A stretch of DNA of 20,584 nt. Origin: Apostichopus parvimensis. Lineage: Eukaryota; Echinodermata; Holothuroidea; Aspidochirotida; Stichopodidae. Position numbers and translations under genes: made by a program. The stretch lies in the NCBI GenBank assembly GCA_000934455.1, contig KN885994.1, positions 39,639 to 60,222 on the forward strand. Direction: 5' to 3'. The notes below the pieces were generated by a model, which ran no database searches, was not told where the DNA came from, and saw only the letters and a program-made list of their open reading frames with translations. Positions 1-10,286 of this stretch are shown in pieces (position 1 is the stretch's first letter; each line of letters opens with the position of its first letter).

Positions 1-853
1 ATTGGTTCATTGTTGCAGTTGAAATCTTAGTTTATGAGGTAATCAATTCTTTATCAAATCCTCTATTTGCAAAACTAGAATGAGAGGAGTGGGTGCTCAT
101 ACTGTGATGTCAATAATAAATTCATAATTAAGATCTTTGCTATTCAAAAAAAATTGAAAACGTTTGCATTGAAAGTTAAAGTACTACAGACTCCTAGGCA
201 ATTTGCCCCATATTCAGTACATTTGTTGCGTGTGATAATCTCATTAACAAATTTTGGACTTTTATGAAAAGCTCATTCCGTTTCCAAAATATACACTTTT
301 GAAGTTTTGATAAATCTGGTTAACTCATGAAATATATGCAAACTATGATGTGGAGTGTTGCTCTCATCAAAATGTCTCATTTAAGCCTTCATAAGTTAAC
401 CCCTAATTACAATCCCACATATATCATTTGAATAATGTGATGTTTCTCTTTTCAAAGAAAAAAATAAAATTTTCATAAAAAAATCACCTTAGGGCACAAA
501 CCTGTGTTTAGTGTCCTTGGATTGAAGGTGGTACAAAAACAAAAGGAATAACGTAACAGAATCTTATGCAGTAACTCCCTTAACATCATCAATGTGCATA
601 AATTAGCTAATGTGTATTCATAAATAAAACTAGAATTAAGATAAGACTTGTAAAATGGTCAATCTTTGATGGGAGTTGCAGCTATTTTCATAATCTCTGC
701 CTATTAGAGTGATTAGGACAGTGTTGTTCATTGGTGTCTGTATGCATTTAAATTAAACTGTACGTTTCTACACAGTGATATTCCTTCAGGAGAGTTTTAT
801 ATTTGACACTAGTTTTCGTTTCTAGTGTTGTATTTGCCCCTTTCTATCTCCAG
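1..853. other. non-coding, probable intron of the unnamed gene
   Basis: The stretch is AT-rich with short A-tracts and stops in all frames. No exon, RNA gene or repeat family could be recognised. It ends in the acceptor of the first visible exon. Confidence 0.55.
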
Positions 854-1050
854 ACTGTGCAGTGACATTCCTACCGACATCAGTTAAGGTAATGTACCAC
901 CTCAGTCAGAGAATGATGAAGGAACAGCTGGATTCACCACAGGCTGAAAGTAAACTAGAGGGCAGTATAACATCACTCTTGGTAACAATCATCAAGACAT
1001 TATCCAACCAACAGAAAGGAGAGGACTTTAATGAAAGCAACCTTAGAAAG
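854..1050 (+). CDS. exon of unnamed gene (first visible)
   Basis: The acceptor is a pyrimidine tract followed by CTCCAG, ending at 853. The donor is AAAG|GTAGAG at 1050/1051. The exon starts with two bases of a split codon and ends in phase 0. The encoded segment is amphipathic helix (VMYHLSQRMMKEQL, then SLLVTIIKTLSNQQ). A GTG or ATG start inside this exon is less likely, because the reading frame stays open across the acceptor. Confidence 0.7.
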
Positions 1051-4000
1051 GTAGAGTTGGAATGGAATCTGAATATTAAGATGGATAGTAATGAATATTG
1101 ATAAATGTTAATGAACATCTGGGTCTCCATGGCCTTGGAAAATCTCAAATAATGATGGTAATCTGATAACGAATTTGCAGGCCTGGAATAGTCTTGGAGA
1201 AAGTTATAATTGTAAGAAGTCATTGATAACCAGATTGATTGTTTTAAGTTGTTTGTCGCCCTCCCCCCCCCCCCTTCCTTCAAATGTGCCCAAAACAAGT
1301 ACAGATATGCTGTATGAAAGGTCATGGAATTATTGATGGAAAGTTTGATTTGAAGAAACTGGGAAACCACGCAGTGCATTAGAAATAGTTGATGAACTTG
1401 AACATATCAGAGTGATGGAAATGATAATATCATTATTATTATCATGTTAGATGAGCTAAGTACAGAATGCCTTTGTTTAGTTGGTAGTCATGCACACTAA
1501 TGAATATTATAATGTTAGATGAGCTAAGTACATAATGCCTTTGAGGAATGTTAATGTCTTTCTGTTTGGTCAACAGATTATGGCCGATATCAAACCCGGT
1601 TTGACCGAGAGCCTGAAGCTCTGTCAGCGCCACCGTTATCTTTGTCCCTCTCTTGATCACAACATCATGTCTTCCATGATGGCTGGGATAATCATGGAAT
1701 TGGCCGGGAATTTGGCCAAAAGTGGTGGTCACGTTACGCTTGAGCCAGTAAATGCTGTAGGCTTGCTACCTGCTGTGCCAGCTTTCCTGCTGAGCACAGT
1801 GGCTTCTTCCAATGCGATGGTGGGGTAAGTAGTCTGCTAGCTTATTGACCAGTTTACCTTAAAACAATAGACTCTCATACATTCCAAAGTAAGCACAGTG
1901 ATACTTGCCGTTGATATTAAAATGCATAGCTGGAGGTAGATAAAAAAAAAATTGTGCTCATACTAAAGTATTTTAGTACTCAAACAATACTGTGGTTTCC
2001 ATTTAGTCAAAAGAGACAGTAATTTAGAGAAATTTGATGTCAAAGTTAGCACATTCTCACTGACCAGAAACGAGATGCGTAAAAGCTGATGAACGTACAG
2101 GTCAATCTGTGTGACGTATTTGTGCGGAGTGTACCGCGAACGCGAAACAATAGACTTTCCACGTACCTCTCGTAAGAAAGTGAACCATTTATTAAGTTCA
2201 CTCTTCCAAAAGATATGCAGCTACAAGAGAAAGAAATGGTTGTTAGAATTGTGCACACATTTGTTAACTCAGTTTGGGCTGCAATTCTTCAATTAAAAGT
2301 AAGATAAAGTACAAATCTGCCTCAATATCATATTTTGTAAAATTCGCTGCTATTTTAGGCCAGTTTTCATAATGTGCCATATGATATCGAGGTCTTGCCG
2401 CAATTGAAATGCCTACCTTGTGAAATATGTTGACATCTCGGGTATTTCTTCATTTGTTGCCACAGTTAATCGTGTTTGCAATTAGTTTCCAGTCAGTGGA
2501 AGCAATATTAATCAAATCCACGAGCTTTGGGTATGTCTCATTCTTGCTGCCATAATGTAAGGCTTTCAGAAAGTCCATCTTTGGCTCTGTTAATGCCATC
2601 TTTGGCTCTCTGTTAATACCATCTTTGGCTCTCTGTTAAATGCCATCTTCTAATGCCTATCTTACCTTGCCGGAGGGAGAAAGATTTGATAATTAACCAT
2701 GGTATGTATTTATGGTCGCTACTAGGTTGATAAGGAGTGACATCTTATATGCCTTTGTTTTTGCAGGTCCTTTGTGACTGAGATTCATCAGTGTGTGAGG
2801 TCTGGTGCTCTAGAGAAGAATGCTGACATCTATGCTGTACTTCATATCCTACAGGCACTTAAGGAAGGTACTTCATATAGTTATATTTTATGAGAATGAC
2901 TTAACTTCAAGTATTTTTCAACTTTAAAGAAAAAGGAAGCATGAACCCAAGTTCTTTTCTGATCATGAATTCACACCATTGCAGAATGAGGAACAAAATT
3001 CTAATTAAAACCTGTTAACATGTCATGAAATGGTTCCTTTTGGTTCCTTGCTAAAACTAGGAACCTATGCAGTCAGGTTGGCGCTTGCGTCGGAGTGCAG
3101 GATACTTGCTCAGTAGATGTATTATAGTGAGGTGTGCCCTATTGTTTTTGGTGCTGACCTTATGAATATTAATGAGGTTATGGGTCAAACATCAGTCGTT
3201 ATGTACACTGCAATAACTCCGCAACCTGAAGTCAGATTGTAGCCAAACCTTTGGTATATACAGTTGTTGGTTAATAATAGCTGGTACATGTAGGCTTAAT
3301 TTTTTGGGACAATCTGGGTCCCAAAAATTCCAGACCCATTGTGTGCCAAGTGGGCCAAAATTTTATTTCCACCTTAATGACATTTTGGGACACATTCTTT
3401 GGTCAGTATTTGTGGGGCTCAATATGTTTGAGACCAGTTGGGCCCACATTTTCTTTACATTGCAATACCTTTGCAACCTTATGTCAGATTGTAGCTAAAT
3501 GTGGTATACTGTTGTTGCTTAATAGCTGGTACATGTAGGCCATCTGGGCCCCCAAAAAATTCTGGGCCCATTTTTGGTCAGGTGGGCCAAAAATTTATTT
3601 TCACCTCAAATGCATTTTGGGAAACATTCGTTGGGCCTGAATTTGTGAGGCCCAATATTTTTGGGACCAGTTGGGTGCAAATTTTTGGGGAGGGTCCCAA
3701 ATTTTAAACTTGCAATAACTCCTCAAACTTAAATCAGATTGTATCCGAACTTGGAATACAGTTCTTGGTTAAAAGCTGGTACATGTGGGCATAAATATTA
3801 TGATATTTGGTAATGACATACAATACTTTCATATTCCACTAAGCAAGGGACCATAGTGCCCCATTGCACTATTTATTATGTAACAGGACTGTTCAGATCC
3901 AAATCCAGTGTACTGGTGTTTTGTTTGAGATTTGTGTAACTGTTTTAGAATTTTGTCAATATTTACAGACATGAACAATTGTTCAAAAAAAGGACTGCAT

Positions 4001-5226
4001 TTATTTAAAATACTACAGAAGAAATAGTGCAAAAACATTTCTTTTGCCTTTCCACAAGGCATGCAAAAGGACTTTTCAAGGCTGACAACCCTCGCAATAA
4101 TTGATGACAAACGGTTGCATTTTATATATTTCAACCCTCCCCCATGAAACATATCTTGTATAAATTAAGTCCTGTTTCAGACCAGTTCCAAATTCTCAGC
4201 AGAAACTGAAAGAATTTCCAGTAAGTCACTTTTATTTCCATTACAAGGACTTACTTAAGCACTATTGTTTTCTCATACACCAACAATGCTGCTAGTCAAA
4301 CTTTTGTTGTCATATTTTCATGAAGACATTCACATCGATAATGACAAATTTTCAGTTAGACAATTTTTGTATCATGTTGTTATCCTGAAAACACAGACAA
4401 AAAGAAATTGCCTGGTCTTGAGAACTGCTTAGGGAGTGTTGAGGCCCAGTTGGATGCTCTAGAGAGAGGATTCGAAGATGAAGAGAATAAACGGGAAACA
4501 GAAGATGGTTTGGACAGGTGAGAAACAGTAATTATCTCATTGTCTAGATGCCGCATGTGGGTAGTGAGTTGTGGTCCTCTCTGGTTAATTCTAATGTTGC
4601 ACTTGGTCAAAATAATATCTTATTCTAATTTGATTAGTTTATAGCAATTTATACCAAGAGGTTTTTCAATAACCTAAACAGCTAATATCCTTTGTCTGTT
4701 TACCAGCTCACTTACTTGATATCAGGTTGTCCCTCTTTTTGATACCTTATTACTTGGTAGATTCTACCTACAACATAAGGTCAACAACATTCTCTACTGG
4801 TCTGTTTTATCAGGCTCATGAAAGTATTGTATAATACAAGATGTTTTTATTGTGTAGTTATAATACACTATACAATACAATATACAAAACAATTATGTTG
4901 TAAGGTGAATACCTGAAGAAACATTTTAGGACCTGTCCGAACCATTTGTAGGTCTTCGTATATGAACAATATTTCTTGTAGACGTATCAAGAGCCTTAAA
5001 ATGAGCTGACTACACTAATTCTTAGCATTTGCTGCATCAATTCAACAGGGCTTGGCTTTTTGAATCTCGAAAACTGTTGAACAGTTTGCTGGGAAAGGAA
5101 CCTCCTTTGAAGCCAGCAGAAGTGGAGAATTCCCTGTCAACGTCCAAGGAGAATAATACGTCCAGCTCTTTGAATAAATCTAAGAAGAAACTGTACAACT
5201 CCAACAGTAGTAGTTTACTCATGTAG
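854..5226 (+). CDS. 3' part of an unrecognised helical-repeat protein gene (five exons)
   Basis: Five exons (854-1050, 1577-1824, 2767-2867, 4397-4517, 5049-5226) join with compatible phases into one stop-free frame of 280 residues ending in TAG at 5224-5226. All introns obey GT-AG. Residues 1-190 are rich in Leu/Ile/Met/Ala helices of HEAT or ARM type (LLVTIIKTL, MMAGIIMELAGNLA, AVPAFLLSTVA, YAVLHILQAL). The next part is charged and coiled-coil-like (VEAQLDALERGFEDEENKRE). The tail is Ser/Asn/Lys-rich and ends SSSLLM. The first exon opens in the middle of a codon, so the 5' end lies further left. I cannot assign a family. A long helical scaffold protein is the best structural description. 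The gene structure is well supported; the function is unknown. Confidence 0.78.
1444..1545. repeat. 68-bp direct repeat, about 1.5 copies
   Basis: The block ATGTTAGATGAGCTAAGTAC followed by an AATGCCTTTG end occurs at 1444 and again at 1512, nearly identical. It lies in the intron just before the exon at 1577. Confidence 0.75.
1577..1824 (+). CDS. exon of unnamed gene
   Basis: The acceptor is TTTGGTCAACAG ending at 1576; the donor is GG|GTAAGT at 1824/1825, a perfect consensus. It carries the most GC-balanced and protein-like segment of the gene: 82 codons with a Cys-Gln-Arg-His turn (LKLCQRHRYLCP) and two hydrophobic helices (SMMAGIIMELAGNLA and LLPAVPAFLLSTVA). It enters in phase 0 and leaves two bases. 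Confidence 0.82.
2575..2655 (+). repeat. 21-24-bp tandem repeat, 3.5 copies
   Basis: Units begin CCATCTTTGGCTCT at 2575, 2596 and 2619, with a partial CCATCTTC at 2643. Intronic. The rest of the 1825-2766 intron is featureless AT-rich sequence. Confidence 0.85.
2767..2867 (+). CDS. exon of unnamed gene
   Basis: The acceptor TTTTTGCAG ends at 2766; the donor is GAAG|GTACTT at 2867/2868. One base completes the Gly codon from the previous exon. Then come 33 codons (SFVTEIHQCVRSGALEK, ADIYAVLHILQALKE) and one base is left. The pattern is two amphipathic helices, continuing the helical repeat. Confidence 0.78.
3209..3792. repeat. 250-252-bp tandem repeat, about 2.3 copies
   Basis: The marker TGCAATA followed by CAGATTGTA starts at 3209, 3461 and 3711, and the marker AGCTGGTACATGT follows near the same offset each time. 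Copies diverge by many substitutions and small indels. The unit is rich in TTTGGG, GGGCC and CCCAA blocks that pair with each other, giving a foldback-rich body (for example TGGGCCCAC at 3439-3447 and GGGCCCA at 3564-3570). It lies in the intron between the exons ending at 2867 and starting at 4397. Short reading frames inside it are by-products. Confidence 0.85.
4397..4517 (+). CDS. exon of unnamed gene, coiled-coil segment
   Basis: The acceptor is AAAACACAG ending at 4396, with a weak pyrimidine tract; the donor is ACAG|GTGAGA at 4517/4518. In frame it reads Asp-Lys-Lys-Lys, then LENCLGSVEAQLDALERGF, then an acidic, Lys/Glu-rich stretch. The regular Leu spacing and charge suggest a coiled coil. 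A nearby alternative acceptor cannot be excluded, but this one keeps the frame on both sides. Confidence 0.68.
5049..5226 (+). CDS. terminal exon of unnamed gene with stop codon
   Basis: The acceptor is CAATTCAACAG ending at 5048. One base completes an Arg codon, then 58 sense codons and TAG. The start is helical (AWLFESRKLLNSLLGKE); the remainder is a low-complexity Ser/Asn/Lys tail that looks disordered. Possible poly(A) signals AATAAA lie at 5822-5827 and 5889-5894, which would give a 3'UTR of about 0.6-0.7 kb. Confidence 0.78.
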
Positions 5227-6417
5227 TATTCACCTTAGAGGTACAGAGCTTCTGTTACTAGTCTGTTATGTTTGTTTCTTTTCACTAGTTTCACAAAAGA
5301 ATGTTATCTTTTGAATGAGCTGTAGTGGTACTTCACAAATCCTAAGCTTGGGTGACCTATCAAGATTTGTCATGTTGGAAAATTAGTATTGGATGTGTGG
5401 TAACAGCTTGTAGTTGCTTCCTTGGCACATCCACAGAGACATCTATGGTACTGAACCGCCTTCAATCACAATTGAAAATTCTCCGCAAAGACCATGCATG
5501 CTGTCTTTGCTTGACTGAACTTAGTACCATATGTATAAAGTATTCTTTTCATACTGCAGCATGTGTAATCTCTAGTTTTAAGACTGCTGAATTTTGGTAG
5601 GTTTGAACATTTTACCTTTATAAAATTTGCAAGGGATTTGCATACAATACACCATGGATATTTTATGTACAGGGAAGACATACACAGTACAGTGTAAGGT
5701 TAGCAGCCTACATGGTGGAAGACCCTGGCTAAAGACGCTAAGTTTCATGGCCACATTTCAGGAGTCTACAAAGTGGAAAGGTAGGTGAGAAGGAAAAAAC
5801 ACCCTTAGTAATGAAGAGTTGAATAAATTCTTTGTACAAATTTATTAAAAATGTAAGAAGTAAATCACTTACCAGAACAAAACAAGTAAATAAATACATT
5901 TGATGAATGGAAAACATTATGCATCCTGCTAATTGAGTCCTCTTTCCATATTGTCTTGGAACAACACACCTGAATACAGTGACATCTGTTTAATGGTGCA
6001 TACCTTACCCAAACTCTACAACTCTAAAGAGTATGTTGGGTTAGATGTGGTGTATACTGTTAGTACTGCACACTGTCATGAATACCAACATCACACAGCT
6101 GGTAACATGGAGGTACTTGATTTCAATTTCTATGTATCTATGGAAACAGTCATTCATATCTCCACCACATCTATAGGTGCCAATAGTTTAGTTACTAGGA
6201 TCATTTAAGTTATTAAACTTAATGAATTAATTAAATTTAAAATTATTTCTGGTATTCAGTATGAATGCGACAATCATAATCAGTGAATACCAAAGCATAT
6301 GCAATGTCAAAATAACAGAACTAAACATAAACAGTTCTCAAGCAATGAAAGACTTCAGCTAGTTTCTTAATGCTCTTACATATTGCTGTAAATAGACAAG
6401 TGTAAAGTCAAATTATT

Positions 6418-6600
6418 CCTCACATTCTGCTTCATTTAGTAGAGCAGGTTAAAATGACCTTCAACTACAGGCAACAAGCAGTTTAAAATGACCTCCAACT
6501 GCTAGTAACAAGACTCACTCTTGTTTCAAGCCTCACAATCTGCTTCATTAAGTAGAGCAGGTTAATATGACCTTCAACTGCAAGTAACAAGACTCACTCC
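6418..6600. repeat. 113-bp tandem repeat, about 1.6 copies
   Basis: The segment CCTCACATTCTGCTTCAT at 6418 recurs as CCTCACAATCTGCTTCAT at 6531. Inside it, the block AAAATGACCT-CAACT is itself repeated, giving three related sub-blocks followed by AACAAGACTCACTC in two of them. Confidence 0.75.
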
Positions 6601-7128
6601 TCTTGTTTTGTTTGTTCAGATGAACCAAACAATTTTCTCTTTTGTGGCTGCCATCAAAGATGAATATTTACCTCTTTTTGCAATTATCTGGTGACTTTGT
6701 CGCCTGACAATAATTAATAATTTTAAAAAGAGGTACTTTCCATAAGTTATCATGTATCTATTTTAGTGTTCTACCATAATGACAGACAATCCTTGATGGT
6801 GACAACTCATTTTGCAAGTTTCTGTGAATCCCAAATAGTCTTGGGACTACTGCAAAAGTCAAACAGTATTCGTGAAGGAAAGTAAGTGTGTTGGGTGAAT
6901 ATTCCCAATGACATTTGATAGTCACTGGCAAAGACTTATAATGATTAGCTTCCAGTACATGCTCTTGTGCACAATACATACTATAGTACATATGTAGTTT
7001 AGCAGTAGTCCACTGTACTGTCATCAAGCAGCGGCAGTTTTTACATTTGTCGTCTTTCACAATTCTAAAAACCCCTCACAACTAGAATAGGGAAAGAGCA
7101 GAAGAGAGTTTAGCCAACAGAGTGGCAA

Positions 7129-7198
7129 TTTTTAGATGTAGTATTCAGTACCATACTTCAGTACCATATTTTTAGTTGTAGTATTCAGTACCATACAC
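7129..7198. repeat. short direct repeat with GTAGTATTCAGTACCATAC
   Basis: TTTTTAG-TGTAGTATTCAGTACCATAC occurs twice, separated by a third partial TTCAGTACCATA. Intergenic. Confidence 0.7.
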
Positions 7199-8140
7199 AA
7201 TCATTAATAACCTCTGCAGTTTTTTGGAAAGTATATATATTTGGCATCAATGGTTGCAAAAGAATCCTCGATTCTGTTTTCAAGATTACATAGCACTAAG
7301 AATAATCAGGTTTGTTCATTGAAACAAGTCCTTACACTGACGTTTCAATATGTAATAAAACAGTACAACTTGACAGGCTTTAAAGCTCATGACCGCACCA
7401 AAGAATTTTGTTTACAGTTGAAGGTTACACAAACAATGGTCATATTCCCATAGTAAAATCATCCAGTATTGATAAAAGTTATATCAAACTGAAAATTTAA
7501 AACACTCAGTTGTAACTGCAGACTACAGCAATGTACTTCCAAATAAAAATATAAATGACAGTAGACAAAGATAGGACCTTGGTTTGTGCTGGAAAAATCT
7601 TCCAGTCGTAGTCCCTAGTCATCTGCAAATCAAACTTTGTGAAGCTTGCATGAAGTTAATACTGATAAACTCCAAATATAAACTTCATATCATAGTGAGT
7701 ACAAGTGCCCCGTAATTTTTCTGTGGCAGCCAAAGATCATTTGAGGTCAACAGAGAGAGAGGTCTGAACACTTCAAAAACATGTTATACAAAAGTAAAGT
7801 GAATAAACTTGATATTTGGGTCCACCTCATTGAATACAAAATACAAAGGTCACTTGAGTTTGACATTGGGCAAAGTCAGGTAATTGCAATAAAGTAAAGC
7901 TTGGATGAACACATTACAGATTCACTTATGAAATGCAACTAGGAATCACTAAGACCTAGCTTTCTACATATTAGTTTTAGGTGCTGGTTTGCAATAAACC
8001 AGTAGCCATACTCCACTTAACATACTAGCCAGGACATATGCTGAAGCTAAACAGTAGAATACTGATGGATAGCAGTATATTGTTATATGACATAACATGT
8101 ACTTGTATGTACATATACATATATACTAATACATACTTAA

Positions 8141-8889
8141 AGGATTTTTTTAGTGTCTGTTGGGTATATGTGTCCATTTTGGGTACTTTGCTCCTGCAGC
8201 GCTTCTGAGCAGTTTTTTTTAACTGGATAAAAGCGCTTTACAAATTCTTATATTATTATTATGAAAAGAACTCCATAATTTTTTAGTTTGGGGATTTTTC
8301 ATTCTATGATTCAGGAGATATGAATTTTTGAACCTCGCGCCAACTTAATCTAATGTATTTGAACGGTGGAGAACGATGAGTGACTGTGACGTCATCCCGG
8401 CACTTCATTTCAGGGGCTGCAGGGACGCTAGCAATTAGCAAGCCACACTTTAGCGAGGAAAGTTCAACTTTCTGAAGACAAAAGAGCGATTTAGATGGAA
8501 ATTTCCCGGTGAAGTTGCAAGTTAGCAATCTTTTGGAGATTTCAAACATTCTAGAATTCCCTAACTAGTTCTTCATGTTGTTATTTGAGAGATATTTTTA
8601 ATCACAGCTGGATGCAAAGTCTGTACACATTCCTGTGTATTGTCTCAAGGCCAAGCTAAAGAGTCTCCAGGCAAAGCTTAGAGTGATTGTGTCTAACCAA
8701 TGTGCCGCACTGACGTCACGTCTCAACATAAGTCAGTGTTAGATTCAAATTTTCTGGCAGGACGGGCCAACATTTCAAGCACTCTATCACAGAAACTAAA
8801 ATTAATCACAGGGCAAGGCTTAGGGTGATACATAGACAAAAATTATATGACTGGATGGACTGGATCCCATTTTTCACTAAAAAATTCCT
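8141..8889. mobile_element. non-autonomous DNA transposon with TTAA target duplication
   Basis: TTAA flanks both sides (8137-8140 and 8890-8893). The ends are inverted repeats: AGGATTTTTTTAGTG on the left and AGGAATTTTTTAGTG as the reverse complement of the right, 14 of 15 identical, with TGGG at the same offset just inside both. No transposase frame exists in the 749 bp, so it would depend on a helper. TTAA duplication is the signature of the piggyBac superfamily, but these terminal bases are not the usual piggyBac start, so the superfamily is only tentative. The body has a different texture from its AT-rich surroundings, with GACGTCA sites near 8388 and 8712. Confidence 0.65.
8224..8262 (+). 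repeat. SINE/LINE-like 3' tail
   Basis: AAAAGCGCTTTACAAATTCT followed by TATTATTATTAT resembles the AAGCGCT...ATTATT tail seen in tRNA-derived SINEs of many marine animals (from memory of such families, not searched). No tRNA-like A/B box head was found upstream. It lies inside the TTAA-flanked element, near its left end. Confidence 0.45.
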
Positions 8890-8893
8890 TTAA

Positions 8894-10150
8894 ACGTGGT
8901 TTAGGGTTAGTTAGCAACATTGCGGTTATGTATACATCCCTATACATACATATACTATCAACACATACTTGTATTTATACTACTATTTATTGATCTATAG
9001 CAGCATAATCTGATCTACAGTAAGGGGACCATACTTGTGCCACACAATCTGGGGACATGATAGTGATGTTGACAGGCTCTGCCTCCTCACACAACATGTT
9101 GACATCAAGGGTTTACTACCTACACCGTAAAGATAGGGATCACTCAGATTATTTCTGTTCTAAGTTAGCTGACAGACAAATACCTAATTAAGATACCTAA
9201 TTAACGGTGGAAGGTAACTGCAAGTCTTCTTATTCTATCTATCACTATGAATGACAGGATATGAAACTAATCAATGAACTGGGTTGCCTTTATCTGTGAG
9301 CCATTAATGAACTTAATGTTTGCAGTTGTAAACAATCACAATTTATGATAGGTGAAAGCCACCTCTACCAACTGGAAGCCAGTCAGGTAAATTGAAATTA
9401 TTCAGTTCCTTTGTACGAACTCAAAGATTTTACCAGGAAAGTACATACAATCCATGGACATGTTCAATCCATGGAAGGTACATGAAATCAAGGGACTGTT
9501 ATCTGAATTGGAGACATCTATTACATCATGCTAGATATAAACTACCATAGTATATTGCAGTAAAGCAATATACACTGCTAGATAGCAGCATACTTCACTG
9601 TAGTTAAATTATAGGCAAAGGCAAATGTTTTGTACTCTTTTCTTAACTTGGGTTCCACTATAGACATATATATGCTACAATGTAAATATATATACTACAA
9701 AATGTTTGAATATTTACAATACAAACGCATTTGATTAACGATTTGTTAAACAATGAGATATCAGTATATGGAAAATACACCTTGAATGGAATTCCACTTT
9801 TGAATACCCTTTTGAACTGACACAATGGATGTTATGACATAATTTCAAGGCTTCTATCTGTGATTATCTTTCCTCTCTCCATGACTTACTTTAATCTCAC
9901 CCTTTACGGTAATCAATCCTTCCCTCTCCAACAGTTCAGCTTCCCTTCCCATAAATAAACAAGCTGAGCATGAAAGCAGTGTTGTTTGTTTCTAAAATTG
10001 AGATGCTTGTAAATGTTCATACATTTTATAGGAAAGTAAAAACTTCACAGCATATAAGCCTTAAACCCTGCAGTTTTAACTATAAAGGATGTCATGTGAA
10101 AGCAGAATGAAGCCATGTTACTGCTCCAGGCTGTGAATGACTGCAAGAAA
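8894..10150. other. intergenic DNA and probable 3'UTR of the NEMP gene (minus strand)
   Basis: AT-rich, with no credible exon. On the minus strand, ATTAAA (plus 9890-9895) and AATAAA (plus 8986-8991) are possible poly(A) signals. A foldback TATATTGC/GCAATATA sits at 9551-9572. Confidence 0.4.
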
Positions 10151-10286
10151 CTACCATTCACTATCACTGTCACTCGTTAGTAAACTATCATTTACTTCAG
10201 GTTCTGGTGGTATGGACATGTCAGAATCGTAGAGAGTAAGCTCATGTTCACTGAGATGATCGTCACCGAGCACAAACTGGGCAAAC
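10151..10286 (-). CDS. NEMP1: NEMP terminal exon
   Basis: The acceptor is CCTGCCAACAG. After completing an Arg codon it reads FAQFVLGDDHLSEHELTLYD and an acidic tail with DSDSEW, then TAG (plus 10151-10153). The FAxFVxG start matches the family's FADFVEG. It is too short for a simple open-frame scan. Confidence 0.9.

Larger units (their letters stand above)
5227..8136. other. 3'UTR and intergenic DNA
   Basis: This follows the stop codon of the plus-strand gene. I see possible poly(A) signals, AT-rich sequence and short repeats (listed separately), but no credible exon. Small open frames here have neither flanking splice sites nor protein-like composition. Confidence 0.5.

Noticed and set aside
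906..1379. 157-codon minus-strand frame opposite the first exon of the unnamed gene
   Set aside because: It overlaps the better supported plus-strand exon, runs into intron and has no recognisable domain.
3304..3707. Short plus-strand frames in the 250-bp repeat
   Set aside because: They lie in an intron and repeat with the satellite unit; no splice sites or protein family.
6758..7060. 100-codon minus-strand frame with several Cys and His
   Set aside because: Cys/His spacing fits no zinc-binding motif, there are no flanking splice sites, and the base composition matches the surrounding intergenic DNA.
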